NCBI RefSeq assembly: GCF_000517425.1
Contig: NZ_CP006569.1
Span: 930,001 to 994,000, forward strand
DNA from: Sodalis praecaptivus
Lineage (GTDB): Bacteria > Pseudomonadota > Gammaproteobacteria > Enterobacterales > Enterobacteriaceae
DNA: 64,000 bases
Reading direction: 5' to 3'
A program made the translations under genes and the position numbers. Each line of letters starts with the position of its first letter. Position 1 is the first letter of the stretch. Below, piece by piece: positions 38,427 to 46,293 of the stretch. The notes beneath the pieces were generated by a model. That model saw only the letters and a list, made by a program, of their open reading frames with translations. It ran no database searches and was not told the origin of the DNA.

Positions 38427-39065
38427 ATGCCTAAGCAGAAACGACCGGCGTCGTCGGCGATAATGACCGATAAGGTCACCGAATTGATCCTGCACGATAT
38501 CCAGACCGGCTTACTGGCGCCCGGCGCCTGGTTGAAACAAATCGATCTGGAACAGCGTTATCGCTGCGGCCGACCGGAAGTGCGTCGCGCCTTGGACCGG
38601 CTGGCGCAAAAGCGGCTGGTGGCCCATGTCCCCAACCGCGGTTACCATGTCTATCGACCCGACGGCCGGCAGGAAGGTGAGGTGGCGGAGATCCGTATTT
38701 TGCTGGAAACCGGCGTTGCCGGCCGTATCGTCACCGCCGCCACGGCGACGGATATCGCGCTGCTTGAGCGGCTGGCGGCGGAATTCGCCCGGTTGATGGC
38801 CGACGGCACCACCCTGGAGCTATACGAGGCCAATCTGGCGTTTCATCATCATCTTTTATCGCTGTGCGGCAATCAGGAATTGGTGGCGCTGGTGGCGGAA
38901 ATACGCCAGCGCACCAGCGCCGCGCCGGTGCATCAGTGGACCACCCGGGCGCGGATTGCACAATCCGCCCGCGAGCACGACGAGATGATCGACGCGGTGC
39001 GCCAGGGCGACGGAGAGCGACTGCGGACGGTCATGACGCGGCATATCCGCCAGCAGGATCGCTAA
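38427..39065 (+). CDS. GntR-family transcriptional regulator, FadR (FCD) subfamily
   Basis: A 212-residue regulator. The winged helix-turn-helix spans about residues 15-75 (TDKVTELILHDIQTGLLAPGAWLKQIDLEQRYRCGRPEVRRALDRLAQKRLV). The C-terminal all-helical FCD domain contains RILLETGVAGRIVTAA, EANLAFHHHLLSLCGN and REHDEMIDAVRQGD, with Asp/His residues that in this subfamily bind a metal and an organic-acid ligand. The ATG at 38427 begins MPKQKRPASSA; an open frame reaches further upstream but lacks similarity. It is divergent from the M20-M28-binding-protein run and is its likely local regulator. The final codon and stop are the first bases of a tandem repeat array. Confidence 0.85.
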   Translation: MPKQKRPASSAIMTDKVTELILHDIQTGLLAPGAWLKQIDLEQRYRCGRPEVRRALDRLAQKRLVAHVPNRGYHVYRPDGRQEGEVAEIRILLETGVAGRIVTAATATDIALLERLAAEFARLMADGTTLELYEANLAFHHHLLSLCGNQELVALVAEIRQRTSAAPVHQWTTRARIAQSAREHDEMIDAVRQGDGERLRTVMTRHIRQQDR

Positions 39066-39274
39066 TGGCCGTCAGCCCGCCAACGAGCGTAGAATCGCTA
39101 ATGGCCGTTTGCTCGCCCAGAGCGTAGAATCGCTAATGGCCGTTGGCTCGCCCAGAGCGTAGAATCGCTAATGGCCGCCAGCTCGCCCACGAGCGTAGAA
39201 TTGCTAATGGCCGCCAGCTCGCCAACGAGCGTAGAATTGCTAATGGCCGTCAGCCGCTAACAAGCGTAAATCCG
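39061..39274. repeat. 35-36-bp tandem array, six copies, starting at the GntR stop codon
   Basis: Copies start at 39061, 39097, 39132, 39167, 39203 and 39239. The unit reads GCTAATGGCCGTCAGCTCGC followed by CAACGAGCGTAGAATC. The first copy contains the stop codon of the GntR gene (TAA, 39063-39065). Every unit carries TAATG, a stop overlapping a start, so ribosomes ending on the GntR gene could restart on a short 20-codon frame (39066 onwards). The last copy is diverged (CAAGCGTAAATCC). The remaining bases to the tRNA terminator (39275-39417) show nothing recognisable. Confidence 0.93.
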
Positions 39275-39417
39275 TAAGCGCGCGCGGTCGCGGTCGCGTT
39301 AATGGCAGGAGAGCGACTCACGCCGGCATGCCTGCCAACTGGCCGAGGTAGCACATTTGCCGACGTGTGGCGCGGCGCCGGGAGGCGCCCGCTTCACCAC
39401 CCCCGCGATCGAGAGAC

Positions 39418-39476
39418 AAAAAAAAACGCTTTATTGCTTTGTGTCATGAGAGAAATGAACAAAGCGATAAAGCGTT
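39418..39476 (-). terminator. Rho-independent terminator of the tRNA-fMet transcript
   Basis: On the minus strand AACGCTTTATCGCTTTGT pairs with ACAAAGCAATAAAGCGTT (one mismatch) around a short loop and is followed by eight or nine T residues. It lies 17 bases after the 3' end of the second tRNA gene, the right place to end the two-tRNA transcript. Confidence 0.92.
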
Positions 39477-39493
39477 ATTGACCACGGGCGAAT

Positions 39494-39570
<77 letters not shown>

Positions 39571-39634
39571 TCCGATTGATTTGCCCCCGAGCAGTGGGGA
39601 CGGTCTTGCTAATGCCCGCGTACGGCGGTTTGAT

Positions 39635-39711
<77 letters not shown>

Positions 39712-39724
39712 TCCGTGGATGCGC

Positions 39725-39752
39725 ACTATACTCTGTAGCGGTTTCGATGCAA
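39725..39752 (-). promoter_or_regulatory. Promoter of the tRNA-fMet operon
   Basis: On the minus strand TTGCAT (39752-39747) and TATAGT (39730-39725) are spaced by 16 bp, followed by GCGC at the discriminator position. A GC-rich discriminator is typical of stable-RNA promoters under stringent control. The first tRNA begins about 14 bases downstream of the -10 element. Confidence 0.85.
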
Positions 39753-39916
39753 CCCCTTTTTGCTAAATAGCCTCTATTCTCCTGATATTTGTTCAATTTC
39801 ACCCCGTTGTGCTGCTTTTATCAACAACTCATTGATTGGGTATCATAATAATGCATTTAATTATGATACCGCCTCTGCTATCGTTCGCCGTTAGAATGAA
39901 ACGGCGCGAGAACGTT

Positions 39917-41278
39917 ATGAGTAAACAGTGGGCAAACTATGTGATCGGCGGCGTTATAATCGCCATTCTTGCCGGGTGCCAATCCCGACCCACCGATCGC
40001 GGGCAGCAGTACAAAGATGGTCAACTTACCCAGCCGCTGGCGCTGGTCAACGCGCCCAACGCCCGCGGCAAGCCGGTTAATGCCGGGGACTATGCCGATC
40101 AGGTACTTGAAACCCAATACGCCGCCGCCGCCTTATTTCAACGCAATCAGACCGATTTTGCCGCTATCCAGCGCTGGGCGCAGGCCGGCGGCGATACCCG
40201 TCAATTAAGCCAGTTCGGCATCAAAGCCTATCAAATGGAAGGCGCGGATAATTACGGCAATGTGCAGTTTACCGGTTATTACACCCCGGTAGTGCAGGCG
40301 CGCTACACGCCCCAGGGCGAGTTTCGTTATCCGCTGTACCGCATGCCGCCGCGCGGTAAGAATCGCCGCCTGCCGGACCGCGCAGCTATCTACAGCGGTG
40401 CGCTGAGCAGTGGTCTGGCTATCGCCTGGACCAATTCGCTGATGGATAATTTCATGATGGAAGTCCAGGGCAGCGGCTACGTGGATTACGGCGACGGCCG
40501 GCCGCTGATGTTTTTCGCCTACGCCGGTAAAAATGGCCACGCCTACCGCAGCATCGGCAAAGTGTTAATCGACCGCGGCGAAGTGGCGCGGGAGGATATG
40601 TCGATGCAGGCGATACGCCACTGGGCTGACACCCACAGCGAAGCTGAAGTGCGTGAGCTGCTTGAGCAAAATCCATCGTTTGTGTTCTTTAAACCGGTTC
40701 CTTTTGCGCCGGTGAAGGGGGCCAGCGCCGTGCCGCTGGTGGCGAAAGCGGCCGTGGCCTCCGACCGTTCGCTTATCCCCGCCGGTACCACGATCTTGGC
40801 GGAAGTCCCGCTGCTGGACAATAGAGGTAAATTCACGGGAAAATATGAGCTCCGTTTGATGGTGGCCCTGGATGTCGGCGGTGCGATTAAAGGCCAGCAT
40901 TTCGATATGTATCAAGGGATTGGCCCGGAAGCGGGACACTCCGCCGGCTATTACAACCATTACGGCCGGGTCTGGGTGCTGAAAAACGCGGGAAACACCG
41001 GTCCGCTGTTTACCGCCTATAATAGCGGCGGCAGCCAAGCCGGTGGCGCGGAGAGCAGCTCCAGCGGTGTGATGGGCGGCACCACCGGCAATCTGACGGG
41101 CGGTAGCTCCAGCGGTGTAATGGGCGGCACCACCGGCAATCTGACGGGCGGTACCGCCGGCGGTTTAATGGGCGGTACCTCTGGTGGTCTGATGGGCGGC
41201 AGCTCCGGCGGTTTAACCGGCGCCCAGCCTGCCGCGCGGCCGGCGCCCAATACCCTGCAGGTGATTTACGACAACTGA
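39917..41278 (+). CDS. mltA: Membrane-bound lytic murein transglycosylase A, with Gly-rich repeat tail
   Basis: Outer-membrane lipoprotein that cleaves glycan strands to form 1,6-anhydromuropeptides. The ATG at 39917 gives 453 residues, against 365 in E. coli. The lipobox ILAGC puts lipidated Cys at 21; +2 is Gln, consistent with outer-membrane sorting. The MltA and 3D domains are conserved, including FTGYYTPVVQARYTPQGEFRYP and LDVGGAIKGQHFDMYQGIG with the catalytic Asp region. The added C-terminal 75 or so residues are low-complexity Gly/Ser/Thr (SSGVMGGTTGNLTGG repeats) and end NTLQVIYDN. A terminator follows at 41308. See findings for the tail. Confidence 0.95.
   Translation: MSKQWANYVIGGVIIAILAGCQSRPTDRGQQYKDGQLTQPLALVNAPNARGKPVNAGDYADQVLETQYAAAALFQRNQTDFAAIQRWAQAGGDTRQLSQFGIKAYQMEGADNYGNVQFTGYYTPVVQARYTPQGEFRYPLYRMPPRGKNRRLPDRAAIYSGALSSGLAIAWTNSLMDNFMMEVQGSGYVDYGDGRPLMFFAYAGKNGHAYRSIGKVLIDRGEVAREDMSMQAIRHWADTHSEAEVRELLEQNPSFVFFKPVPFAPVKGASAVPLVAKAAVASDRSLIPAGTTILAEVPLLDNRGKFTGKYELRLMVALDVGGAIKGQHFDMYQGIGPEAGHSAGYYNHYGRVWVLKNAGNTGPLFTAYNSGGSQAGGAESSSSGVMGGTTGNLTGGSSSGVMGGTTGNLTGGTAGGLMGGTSGGLMGGSSGGLTGAQPAARPAPNTLQVIYDN
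41057..41224 (+). repeat. 24-bp coding tandem repeat (first four as two 48-bp units) in the mltA 3' end
   Basis: Seven 24-bp units encode eight-residue Gly-rich repeats. The first four form two nearly identical 48-bp units starting at 41057 and 41105 (SSSGVMGG-TTGNLTGG). The last three, at 41153, 41177 and 41201, are simpler (TAGGLMGG, TSGGLMGG, SSGGLTGA). Because the unit is a multiple of three, copy number changes would not break the reading frame. Confidence 0.93.
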
Positions 41279-41307
41279 CCGCCGGCGGAGGTTTCACCCG
41301 TTCATCA

Positions 41308-41328
41308 AGCGGCCTGCGGGCCGTTTTT
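41308..41328 (+). terminator. Rho-independent terminator after mltA
   Basis: A CGGCC/GGCCG stem with a 4-base loop followed by five T residues, 30 bp after the mltA stop and 20 bp before tcdA. tcdA therefore probably has some independent transcription or depends on readthrough. Confidence 0.75.
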
Positions 41329-41349
41329 GTTAACTGAGGCATAAACAGT

Positions 41350-42174
41350 ATGAAAGATCACCTATCAGACGCCTGGTTGCAGCGTTTTGGCGGCACCGCT
41401 CGGCTGTATGGCCGGGATGCGCTGGCGGTATTCGCCGCCGCCCACGTCTGCGTGATCGGTATAGGCGGGGTCGGGTCCTGGGCGGCGGAAGCGCTGGCCC
41501 GAACCGGTATCGGCGCGATAACCCTGATTGATATGGACGACGTCTGCGTCACCAATACCAACCGGCAAATTCACGCCCTGCGCGATCGCGTGGGGCAGCC
41601 GAAAATTGCGGTGATGGCCGAGCGCATCGCGGCCATTAATCCCGAATGCCGGGTAACCGCTATCGATGATTTTGTCACCGCTGATAACGTGGCGCAGAGG
41701 CTGAACGGCGACTTTGACTATGTCATTGATGCTATCGACAGCGTGCGGGCCAAAGCGGCGCTGCTGGCGTACTGCCGGCGCTATAAAATACCGGTGGTCT
41801 GCGTCGGCGGCGCAGGCGGCCAGACCGATCCCACCCGTATTCAGGTGGCGGATCTGGCGAAAACCATCCAAGATCCGTTGGCGGCCAAAGTCCGCGATCG
41901 CTTGAAGCAGGGGTTTCAGGTGGTGAAGAACAGCAAAGGCAAGTTGGGCATTGATTGCGTTTTTTCCAGCGAACAACTGGTCTATCCCCAGCCCGACGGC
42001 TCGGTCTGCGCGTCCCCCGCCACGGCGCAAGGGCCTAAGCGCATGGACTGCGCGTCGGGTTTTGGCGCCGCGACCATGGTGACCGCGACCTTTGGCTTCG
42101 TCGCCGTTGCGCACGCGCTGAAAAAAATGCTTGCCAAAGCACGGCGGCAGTACGTCACGCCCCCCGCCGTCTGA
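41350..42174 (+). CDS. tcdA: tRNA threonylcarbamoyladenosine dehydratase TcdA (CsdL)
   Basis: ATP-dependent E1-like enzyme that cyclises t6A at position 37 of ANN-decoding tRNAs to ct6A. It has 274 residues (E. coli 268). The nucleotide-binding motif GIGGVGSWAAEALARTGIG sits at about 37-55, and LIDMDDVCVTNTNRQ supplies the adenylation Asp. It takes part in a sulfur relay with CsdA and CsdE, which are encoded convergently just downstream at 42341-44010, as in E. coli. The 166-bp gap between tcdA and csdE is GC-rich without a clear signal. Confidence 0.96.
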   Translation: MKDHLSDAWLQRFGGTARLYGRDALAVFAAAHVCVIGIGGVGSWAAEALARTGIGAITLIDMDDVCVTNTNRQIHALRDRVGQPKIAVMAERIAAINPECRVTAIDDFVTADNVAQRLNGDFDYVIDAIDSVRAKAALLAYCRRYKIPVVCVGGAGGQTDPTRIQVADLAKTIQDPLAAKVRDRLKQGFQVVKNSKGKLGIDCVFSSEQLVYPQPDGSVCASPATAQGPKRMDCASGFGAATMVTATFGFVAVAHALKKMLAKARRQYVTPPAV

Positions 42175-42340
42175 AAAATGTGCCCGCGGGCGTAGTGCTG
42201 GCCCGCGGGGCAGCTCGCGGCGGAGGCCGGCGAAATTGCACCGTGACCCCGAGCGGACCGGTTGTGACGGCAAAGAGTGGCGCGCGTCCAGGGTCGGGAC
42301 CGTGCGACCGCGGACCGCGCCGGCAGCCCCGGGGCGGTCG

Positions 42341-42793
42341 TCAGCCGCCGGCGGCGATATGGGCGATGCGGTTGCCGATTGCCGCCAGACCGTCAGCGCG
42401 GCTGGCGCCCAGTTCCGCTTCCAGCCCAAGCTGACGAAACAGCGCCAGCGGATCCGTTTGGCGCAGCTCAAGCGCGTTCTTGCCCTCCACGGCCGTCAGC
42501 ACGATGGCGAGCAGGCCCTTAACGATGCGGCCGTCGCTGTCGGCATAAAAATGCAGCGTGCCGTCCGGCAGCGATTGATGCCCCAACCAGACCCGGCTTT
42601 CGCAGCCCGCGAGGAGTGTCGCGGGGGTCTTCAGGCTGTCCGGCAGCGGCGGCAGCGCCCTGGCAAGCGTAATCACTTGTCGCAGTCTATCCTCCCACTG
42701 TCGGCAGTCGGCAAAGCGTCGGGCCAGTTCAGCGGCGGTAATGTCTGTGCCGAAGGGGTGCGGGCCGTTAAGGGGTAACGCCTCTTTTGTCAT
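42341..42793 (-). CDS. csdE: Sulfur acceptor protein CsdE
   Basis: SufE-family protein of 150 residues (E. coli 147). The active Cys64 lies in LLAGCESRVWLG, and GLLAIVLTAVEGK is the conserved core. It accepts persulfide sulfur from CsdA and raises its activity, and interacts with TcdA. It starts 11 bp after the csdA stop, so csdA-csdE form one operon on the minus strand. Confidence 0.95.
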   Translation of the reverse strand: MTKEALPLNGPHPFGTDITAAELARRFADCRQWEDRLRQVITLARALPPLPDSLKTPATLLAGCESRVWLGHQSLPDGTLHFYADSDGRIVKGLLAIVLTAVEGKNALELRQTDPLALFRQLGLEAELGASRADGLAAIGNRIAHIAAGG

Positions 42794-42804
42794 AGCGGGC
42801 TCCG

Positions 42805-44010
42805 TTATTCGCTGAAAAGGGCCAGAGCGGCGGCGGTGGCTTCTACCAGCCGATCCACATCCGCGCAGGCGTTATAAGGGGCGAAAGAGGCACGCACGGT
42901 ACCGGGGACGCCCAGGGCGGCCATCAGCGGCTGGGCGCAATGCTGACCGGCGCGCACCGCCACGCCGGATTGCGCCAGAACCTGAGCGATATCCTGATGA
43001 TGAATACCGTCGAAGGCGAAAGACAGCAGGGGCGATCCCGGACAGCGGAAAGCGCGAAACCCCGCCAGCCGCGACAGCCGCTGGTGGGCGTCGTCCGCCA
43101 GCGAGACGGACCAGGCCTCGGCCGCCGTCATATCCTGCTGCGCCAGCCAGCCGAGCGCGGCGTCCAAACCGACAACCCCGGCGATATTCGGCGTACCCGC
43201 TTCAAAACGGTGCGGCGGCGGCGCGGGGACCACCTTATCGAACGACACCGTGCTGAGCATTTTCCCGCCGCCCTGCCACGGAGGCATCGCCGCCAGCAGC
43301 TCGGTTTTACCGTACAGCACGCCAATACCGGTGGGGCCGTACAGTTTATGGCCGGAGAAAGCATAAAAGTCGATATCCAGCGCCGCCACATCCGGTCTGC
43401 CGTGTACTGCCCCCTGCGCGCCATCCACCACCACCACCGCCGGCGTCCGCCGCACCTGGGCGATAATGTCCGGCAAATCCGGGCAACCGCCGGTGACGTT
43501 GGACATTTGGCTCAACGCCACGATCCGCGTGCGTTCACTCAGCAGGGCGGAAAGCTGTCGTTTGTCGGGCAGCAAATCGGCGCCAATGGGCCATTTCACC
43601 ACGCGAGCCCCGGTCTGCTGCGCCACCATAAGCCAGGGAACCAAATTGGCGTGATGTTCGCTTTCCGCTACCACGATGTCGTCGCCGGGCCGCAGGCGCG
43701 GCCGTGCATAGCTTTGGGCGACCAGGTTGAGCGACTCGGTGGTGCCGCGTGTCCAGACAATATCTTCCGCCCGCGGTGCGCCCAGCCAGCGGGCCATATG
43801 CTGACGCGCCAGCTCGTAACGGCCGGTTAACGATTGCGCCTGCCGGTAGCTGCTGCGGTGAACATTGCCCTGTGCCAGGCGATAGACATCTTCGGTTGCC
43901 GTCAGTACCGGCTGCGGTTTCAGGGCGGTGGCCGCGCTATCCAAATAGGTCTCCCCGGCCGAGAGGGCCGGAAAATGCTGGCGGAAAGCCTTGCTGTCAA
44001 ACTGTGTCAC
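42805..44010 (-). CDS. csdA: Cysteine desulfurase CsdA
   Basis: Class V aminotransferase-fold enzyme of 401 residues, the E. coli length. It removes sulfur from cysteine (or selenium from selenocysteine) to form a persulfide. The pyridoxal-phosphate lysine is in FSGHKLYGPTGIGVLYG, and the persulfide cysteine is in VRAGQHCAQPLM near residue 358. The start is GTG at 44010, preceded by GAGGAG. It heads the csdA-csdE operon and supplies the TcdA pathway. Confidence 0.95.
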   Translation of the reverse strand: MTQFDSKAFRQHFPALSAGETYLDSAATALKPQPVLTATEDVYRLAQGNVHRSSYRQAQSLTGRYELARQHMARWLGAPRAEDIVWTRGTTESLNLVAQSYARPRLRPGDDIVVAESEHHANLVPWLMVAQQTGARVVKWPIGADLLPDKRQLSALLSERTRIVALSQMSNVTGGCPDLPDIIAQVRRTPAVVVVDGAQGAVHGRPDVAALDIDFYAFSGHKLYGPTGIGVLYGKTELLAAMPPWQGGGKMLSTVSFDKVVPAPPPHRFEAGTPNIAGVVGLDAALGWLAQQDMTAAEAWSVSLADDAHQRLSRLAGFRAFRCPGSPLLSFAFDGIHHQDIAQVLAQSGVAVRAGQHCAQPLMAALGVPGTVRASFAPYNACADVDRLVEATAAALALFSE

Positions 44011-44179
44011 GGAACTCCTCTGGGGACAACGGCCGGCGCGCGCGGTAGCTAAGTCGCCGAATTACCTGTCATTTTCTGGCAAAATCGTGAAAGCCGGTTA
44101 TGCTTATTACTATCGGGTAATGCCAATACCCAAAGCGAAAACGGATTAATACTGTAATTTACTCTGCGAGGAATGATCA

Positions 44180-44401
44180 ATGAAGAAAACAGCCGCAGTC
44201 ATTACCGCCTGTGCCTTAGCCTTTACGCTGAGCGCCTGCTCAAGCAATTATGTCATGCATACCAACGATGGCCGGACTATTGTAACCTCTGGCAAGCCGA
44301 AAGTGGATGAAGATACCGGCATGATAAGCTATCAGGATGCGTCGGGCACCCAGCAACAAATCAACCGCGCCGACGTGAAAGAGATGATGGAAGCGCAATA
44401 A
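44180..44401 (+). CDS. ygdI: YgdI/YgdR-family small lipoprotein (YgdI)
   Basis: A 73-residue lipoprotein; lipobox LSAC puts lipidated Cys at 20. The mature protein (SNYVMHTNDGRTIVTSGKP, ending INRADVKEMMEAQ) is a DUF903 fold, paralogous to YgdR at 8842. GAGG precedes the ATG by about eight bases. It lies between csdA and gcvB as in E. coli. A 10-bp inverted repeat (44440-44449 / 44468-44477) follows 38 bp after the stop but lacks a T tract. Function unknown. Confidence 0.93.
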   Translation: MKKTAAVITACALAFTLSACSSNYVMHTNDGRTIVTSGKPKVDEDTGMISYQDASGTQQQINRADVKEMMEAQ

Positions 44402-44602
44402 AGCCCGTGATAGGGCCTGTTACTTACGGCCGGTCGCGGTCGCGCCCGTCCTCGCTCACCGCCGGTAACGGGCGCGAACGGCCCCTTCCGGTTGGTCATC
44501 TTTAGCGCCCGACCAGCGTGCCTGGATGGGCCACGCGCTTCCTGTAGCAACGGGCTGAGGGCGGGGGGCGCGCGCTGGCGCCTCCGTCGGTAAGCGACGG
44601 GC

Positions 44603-44791
44603 AAAAAAAAGCACCGCAGGCGCGGTGCTACTTTTCTCTATGGACAGACAGAAAAAGGTATCCTAAAACGGATTTAAACGTTAAGCGGCCCGCATTCGCG
44701 GTCCAATCTGCAAACACAACATCACATCACTCGCCAAAAGCGCTTTGAAAACATTAGCTTCCCAAGTGCTTTTCGTTCCGGCTTGCGAATG
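44603..44791 (-). ncRNA. gcvB: GcvB small regulatory RNA
   Basis: About 189 nt (E. coli about 205), Hfq-dependent repressor of many amino-acid and peptide transporter mRNAs. On the minus strand it begins near CATTCGCAAGCCGGAACG (44791-44774), aligned with the E. coli 5' end. The GT-rich target-binding region R1 is present as GTGATGTGATGTTGTGTTTG. The 3' part contains CTGTCTGTCCATAG and the terminator hairpin AGCACCGC/GCGGTGCT followed by eight T residues. The middle (44690-44630) differs from E. coli. It is divergent from gcvA, whose product activates it when glycine is high. Confidence 0.96.
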
Positions 44792-44797
44792 GCCACA

Positions 44798-44826
44798 ACT
44801 ATAGGTATTTGCTGGCGCATCATCAA
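44798..44826 (-). promoter_or_regulatory. gcvB promoter
   Basis: TATAGT (44803-44798) lies seven bases before the predicted gcvB 5' end; TTGATG (44826-44821) is 17 bp upstream as -35. A CTAAT motif at 44859-44863, the core of known GcvA sites, lies between this promoter and gcvA and is a candidate for activation of gcvB and autoregulation of gcvA. Confidence 0.75.
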
Positions 44827-44922
44827 CGGACAAATTATAATGCCTCGGATAAAAAAAACTAATAGATGAAATGCCTATGTTGGCCCTACTCATAATTCTC
44901 AGCCCAGAAAAAGCGCTTGCCT

Positions 44923-45879
44923 ATGTCCAAACGACTCCCTCCGCTTAATGCCCTGCGGGTGTTCGACGCGGCGGCGCGCCACCTGAGCTTTACCAAAGCG
45001 GCGGACGAGTTGTTCGTCACGCAGGCCGCCGTCAGCCACCAGATCAAATCGCTGGAGGACTTTCTCGGCCTAAAACTGTTCCGCCGCCGTAATCGTTCGC
45101 TGCTGCTGACCGAAGAAGGTCAAAGCTATTACCTCGACATCAAAGAGATTTTCTCCGCGCTGGCGGAAGCAACGCGCAAACTGCAATCGCGCAGCGCCAA
45201 GGGCGCGCTTACGGTCAGCCTGCTGCCGAGTTTCGCCATTCAGTGGCTGGTACCGCGGCTGTCGAGCTTTAACGCCGCCTGGCCAGGCATTGATGTTCTG
45301 ATCCAGGCGGTGGACCGTGAAGAGGACAAGCTGGCGGATGACGTGGACGTGGCCATTTTCTATGGCCGCGGGAATTGGCCCGGGTTGCGGGTGGAAAAGT
45401 TATATGCCGAATATCTGTTGCCGGTTTGCGCGCCCGCGCTATTGACCGGCGTCCATCCGCTGAAAACGCCGGCGGATTTGATTTATCATACCCTGTTGCA
45501 TGACGCCTCGCGGCGGGAGTGGCTGGCCTACAGCCGGCAATTGGGTTTAAACCAGCTCAATGTGCAGCAGGGACCGATTTTCAGCCACAGCGCCATGGTG
45601 CTGCAGGCGGCGATCCATGGTCAGGGGGTGGCGCTGGCCAATAACGTCATGGCGCAAACGGAAATCGAGGCCGGGCGGCTGGCGTGCCCGTTCAATGAGG
45701 TGCTGGAAAGCAAAAACGCATTTTACCTGGTGTGCCATGACAGTCAGGCGGAAGTGGGTAAAATCGCCGCCTTTCGTCAATGGATCCTGGCGCGCGCGGC
45801 CAGCGAACAGGAGACGTTCCGTTTTCGTTACGGCGCGACACAGCCTATGGCGCCGCTGCACGGCACACTCCATCAATAA
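44923..45879 (+). CDS. gcvA: Glycine cleavage system LysR-type regulator GcvA
   Basis: LysR-family protein of 318 residues (E. coli 305). The N-terminal helix-turn-helix (ALRVFDAAARHLSFTKAADELFVTQAAVSHQIKSLE) and the effector domain are nearly identical to E. coli GcvA. It activates gcvTHP and gcvB with glycine and represses them with purines through GcvR. The start at 44923 (MSKRLPPLNALR) matches the family. About 13 extra residues (TQPMAPLHGTLHQ) extend the C-terminus. It is followed by ygdD after 18 bp. Confidence 0.97.
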   Translation: MSKRLPPLNALRVFDAAARHLSFTKAADELFVTQAAVSHQIKSLEDFLGLKLFRRRNRSLLLTEEGQSYYLDIKEIFSALAEATRKLQSRSAKGALTVSLLPSFAIQWLVPRLSSFNAAWPGIDVLIQAVDREEDKLADDVDVAIFYGRGNWPGLRVEKLYAEYLLPVCAPALLTGVHPLKTPADLIYHTLLHDASRREWLAYSRQLGLNQLNVQQGPIFSHSAMVLQAAIHGQGVALANNVMAQTEIEAGRLACPFNEVLESKNAFYLVCHDSQAEVGKIAAFRQWILARAASEQETFRFRYGATQPMAPLHGTLHQ

Positions 45880-45897
45880 TTATCGGAATCGAGAAAC

Positions 45898-46293
45898 ATG
45901 CGTAGTCGTGGAATGCTGATTTTCGCCGCCCTGAGTGGATTCTTATTCGTGGCTATCGGCGCTTTCGCCGCTCATAGCCTGCGTCTGTCGCTTGGGGAGC
46001 TGGAAATGGCCTGGTTAAGAACCGGTTTGGAGTATCAGGCCTTTCATACGCTGGCGATTATGGCTCTAAGCACGGTGATGATGCGCAATCCCAACCTGTG
46101 GTTTTACTGGAGCGGCGTGCTGCTGGCTATCGGTATCGTGCTGTTTTCCGGCAGTTTATACTGCCTTGCGCTGTCGCACCTGCGCCTGTGGGTGTATATC
46201 ACCCCCATCGGCGGCGTTTGTTTCCTGGCGGGCTGGGTGCTGCTGCTGATTGGCGCGCTGCGCCTGAAAAAAAAGGCGGAACGCCGTGAATAA
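45898..46293 (+). CDS. ygdD: DUF423 inner-membrane protein YgdD
   Basis: A 131-residue protein, the E. coli length, with four hydrophobic segments. The DUF423 marks are GAFAAHSL near the N-terminus, [12 protein letters not shown] in the middle and [11 protein letters not shown] plus [12 protein letters not shown] near the end. Function unknown. The rlmM GTG start overlaps its last eight bases. Confidence 0.94.
   Translation: MRSRGMLIFAALSGFLFVAIGAFAAHSLRLSLGELEMAWLRTGLEYQAFHTLAIMALSTVMMRNPNLWFYWSGVLLAIGIVLFSGSLYCLALSHLRLWVYITPIGGVCFLAGWVLLLIGALRLKKKAERRE

Noticed and set aside
39061-39274. Regular 35-36-bp repeats considered as a CRISPR array
   Set aside because: Units are head-to-tail without unique spacers and no cas genes are near. 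The same holds for the 35-bp array at 50812.
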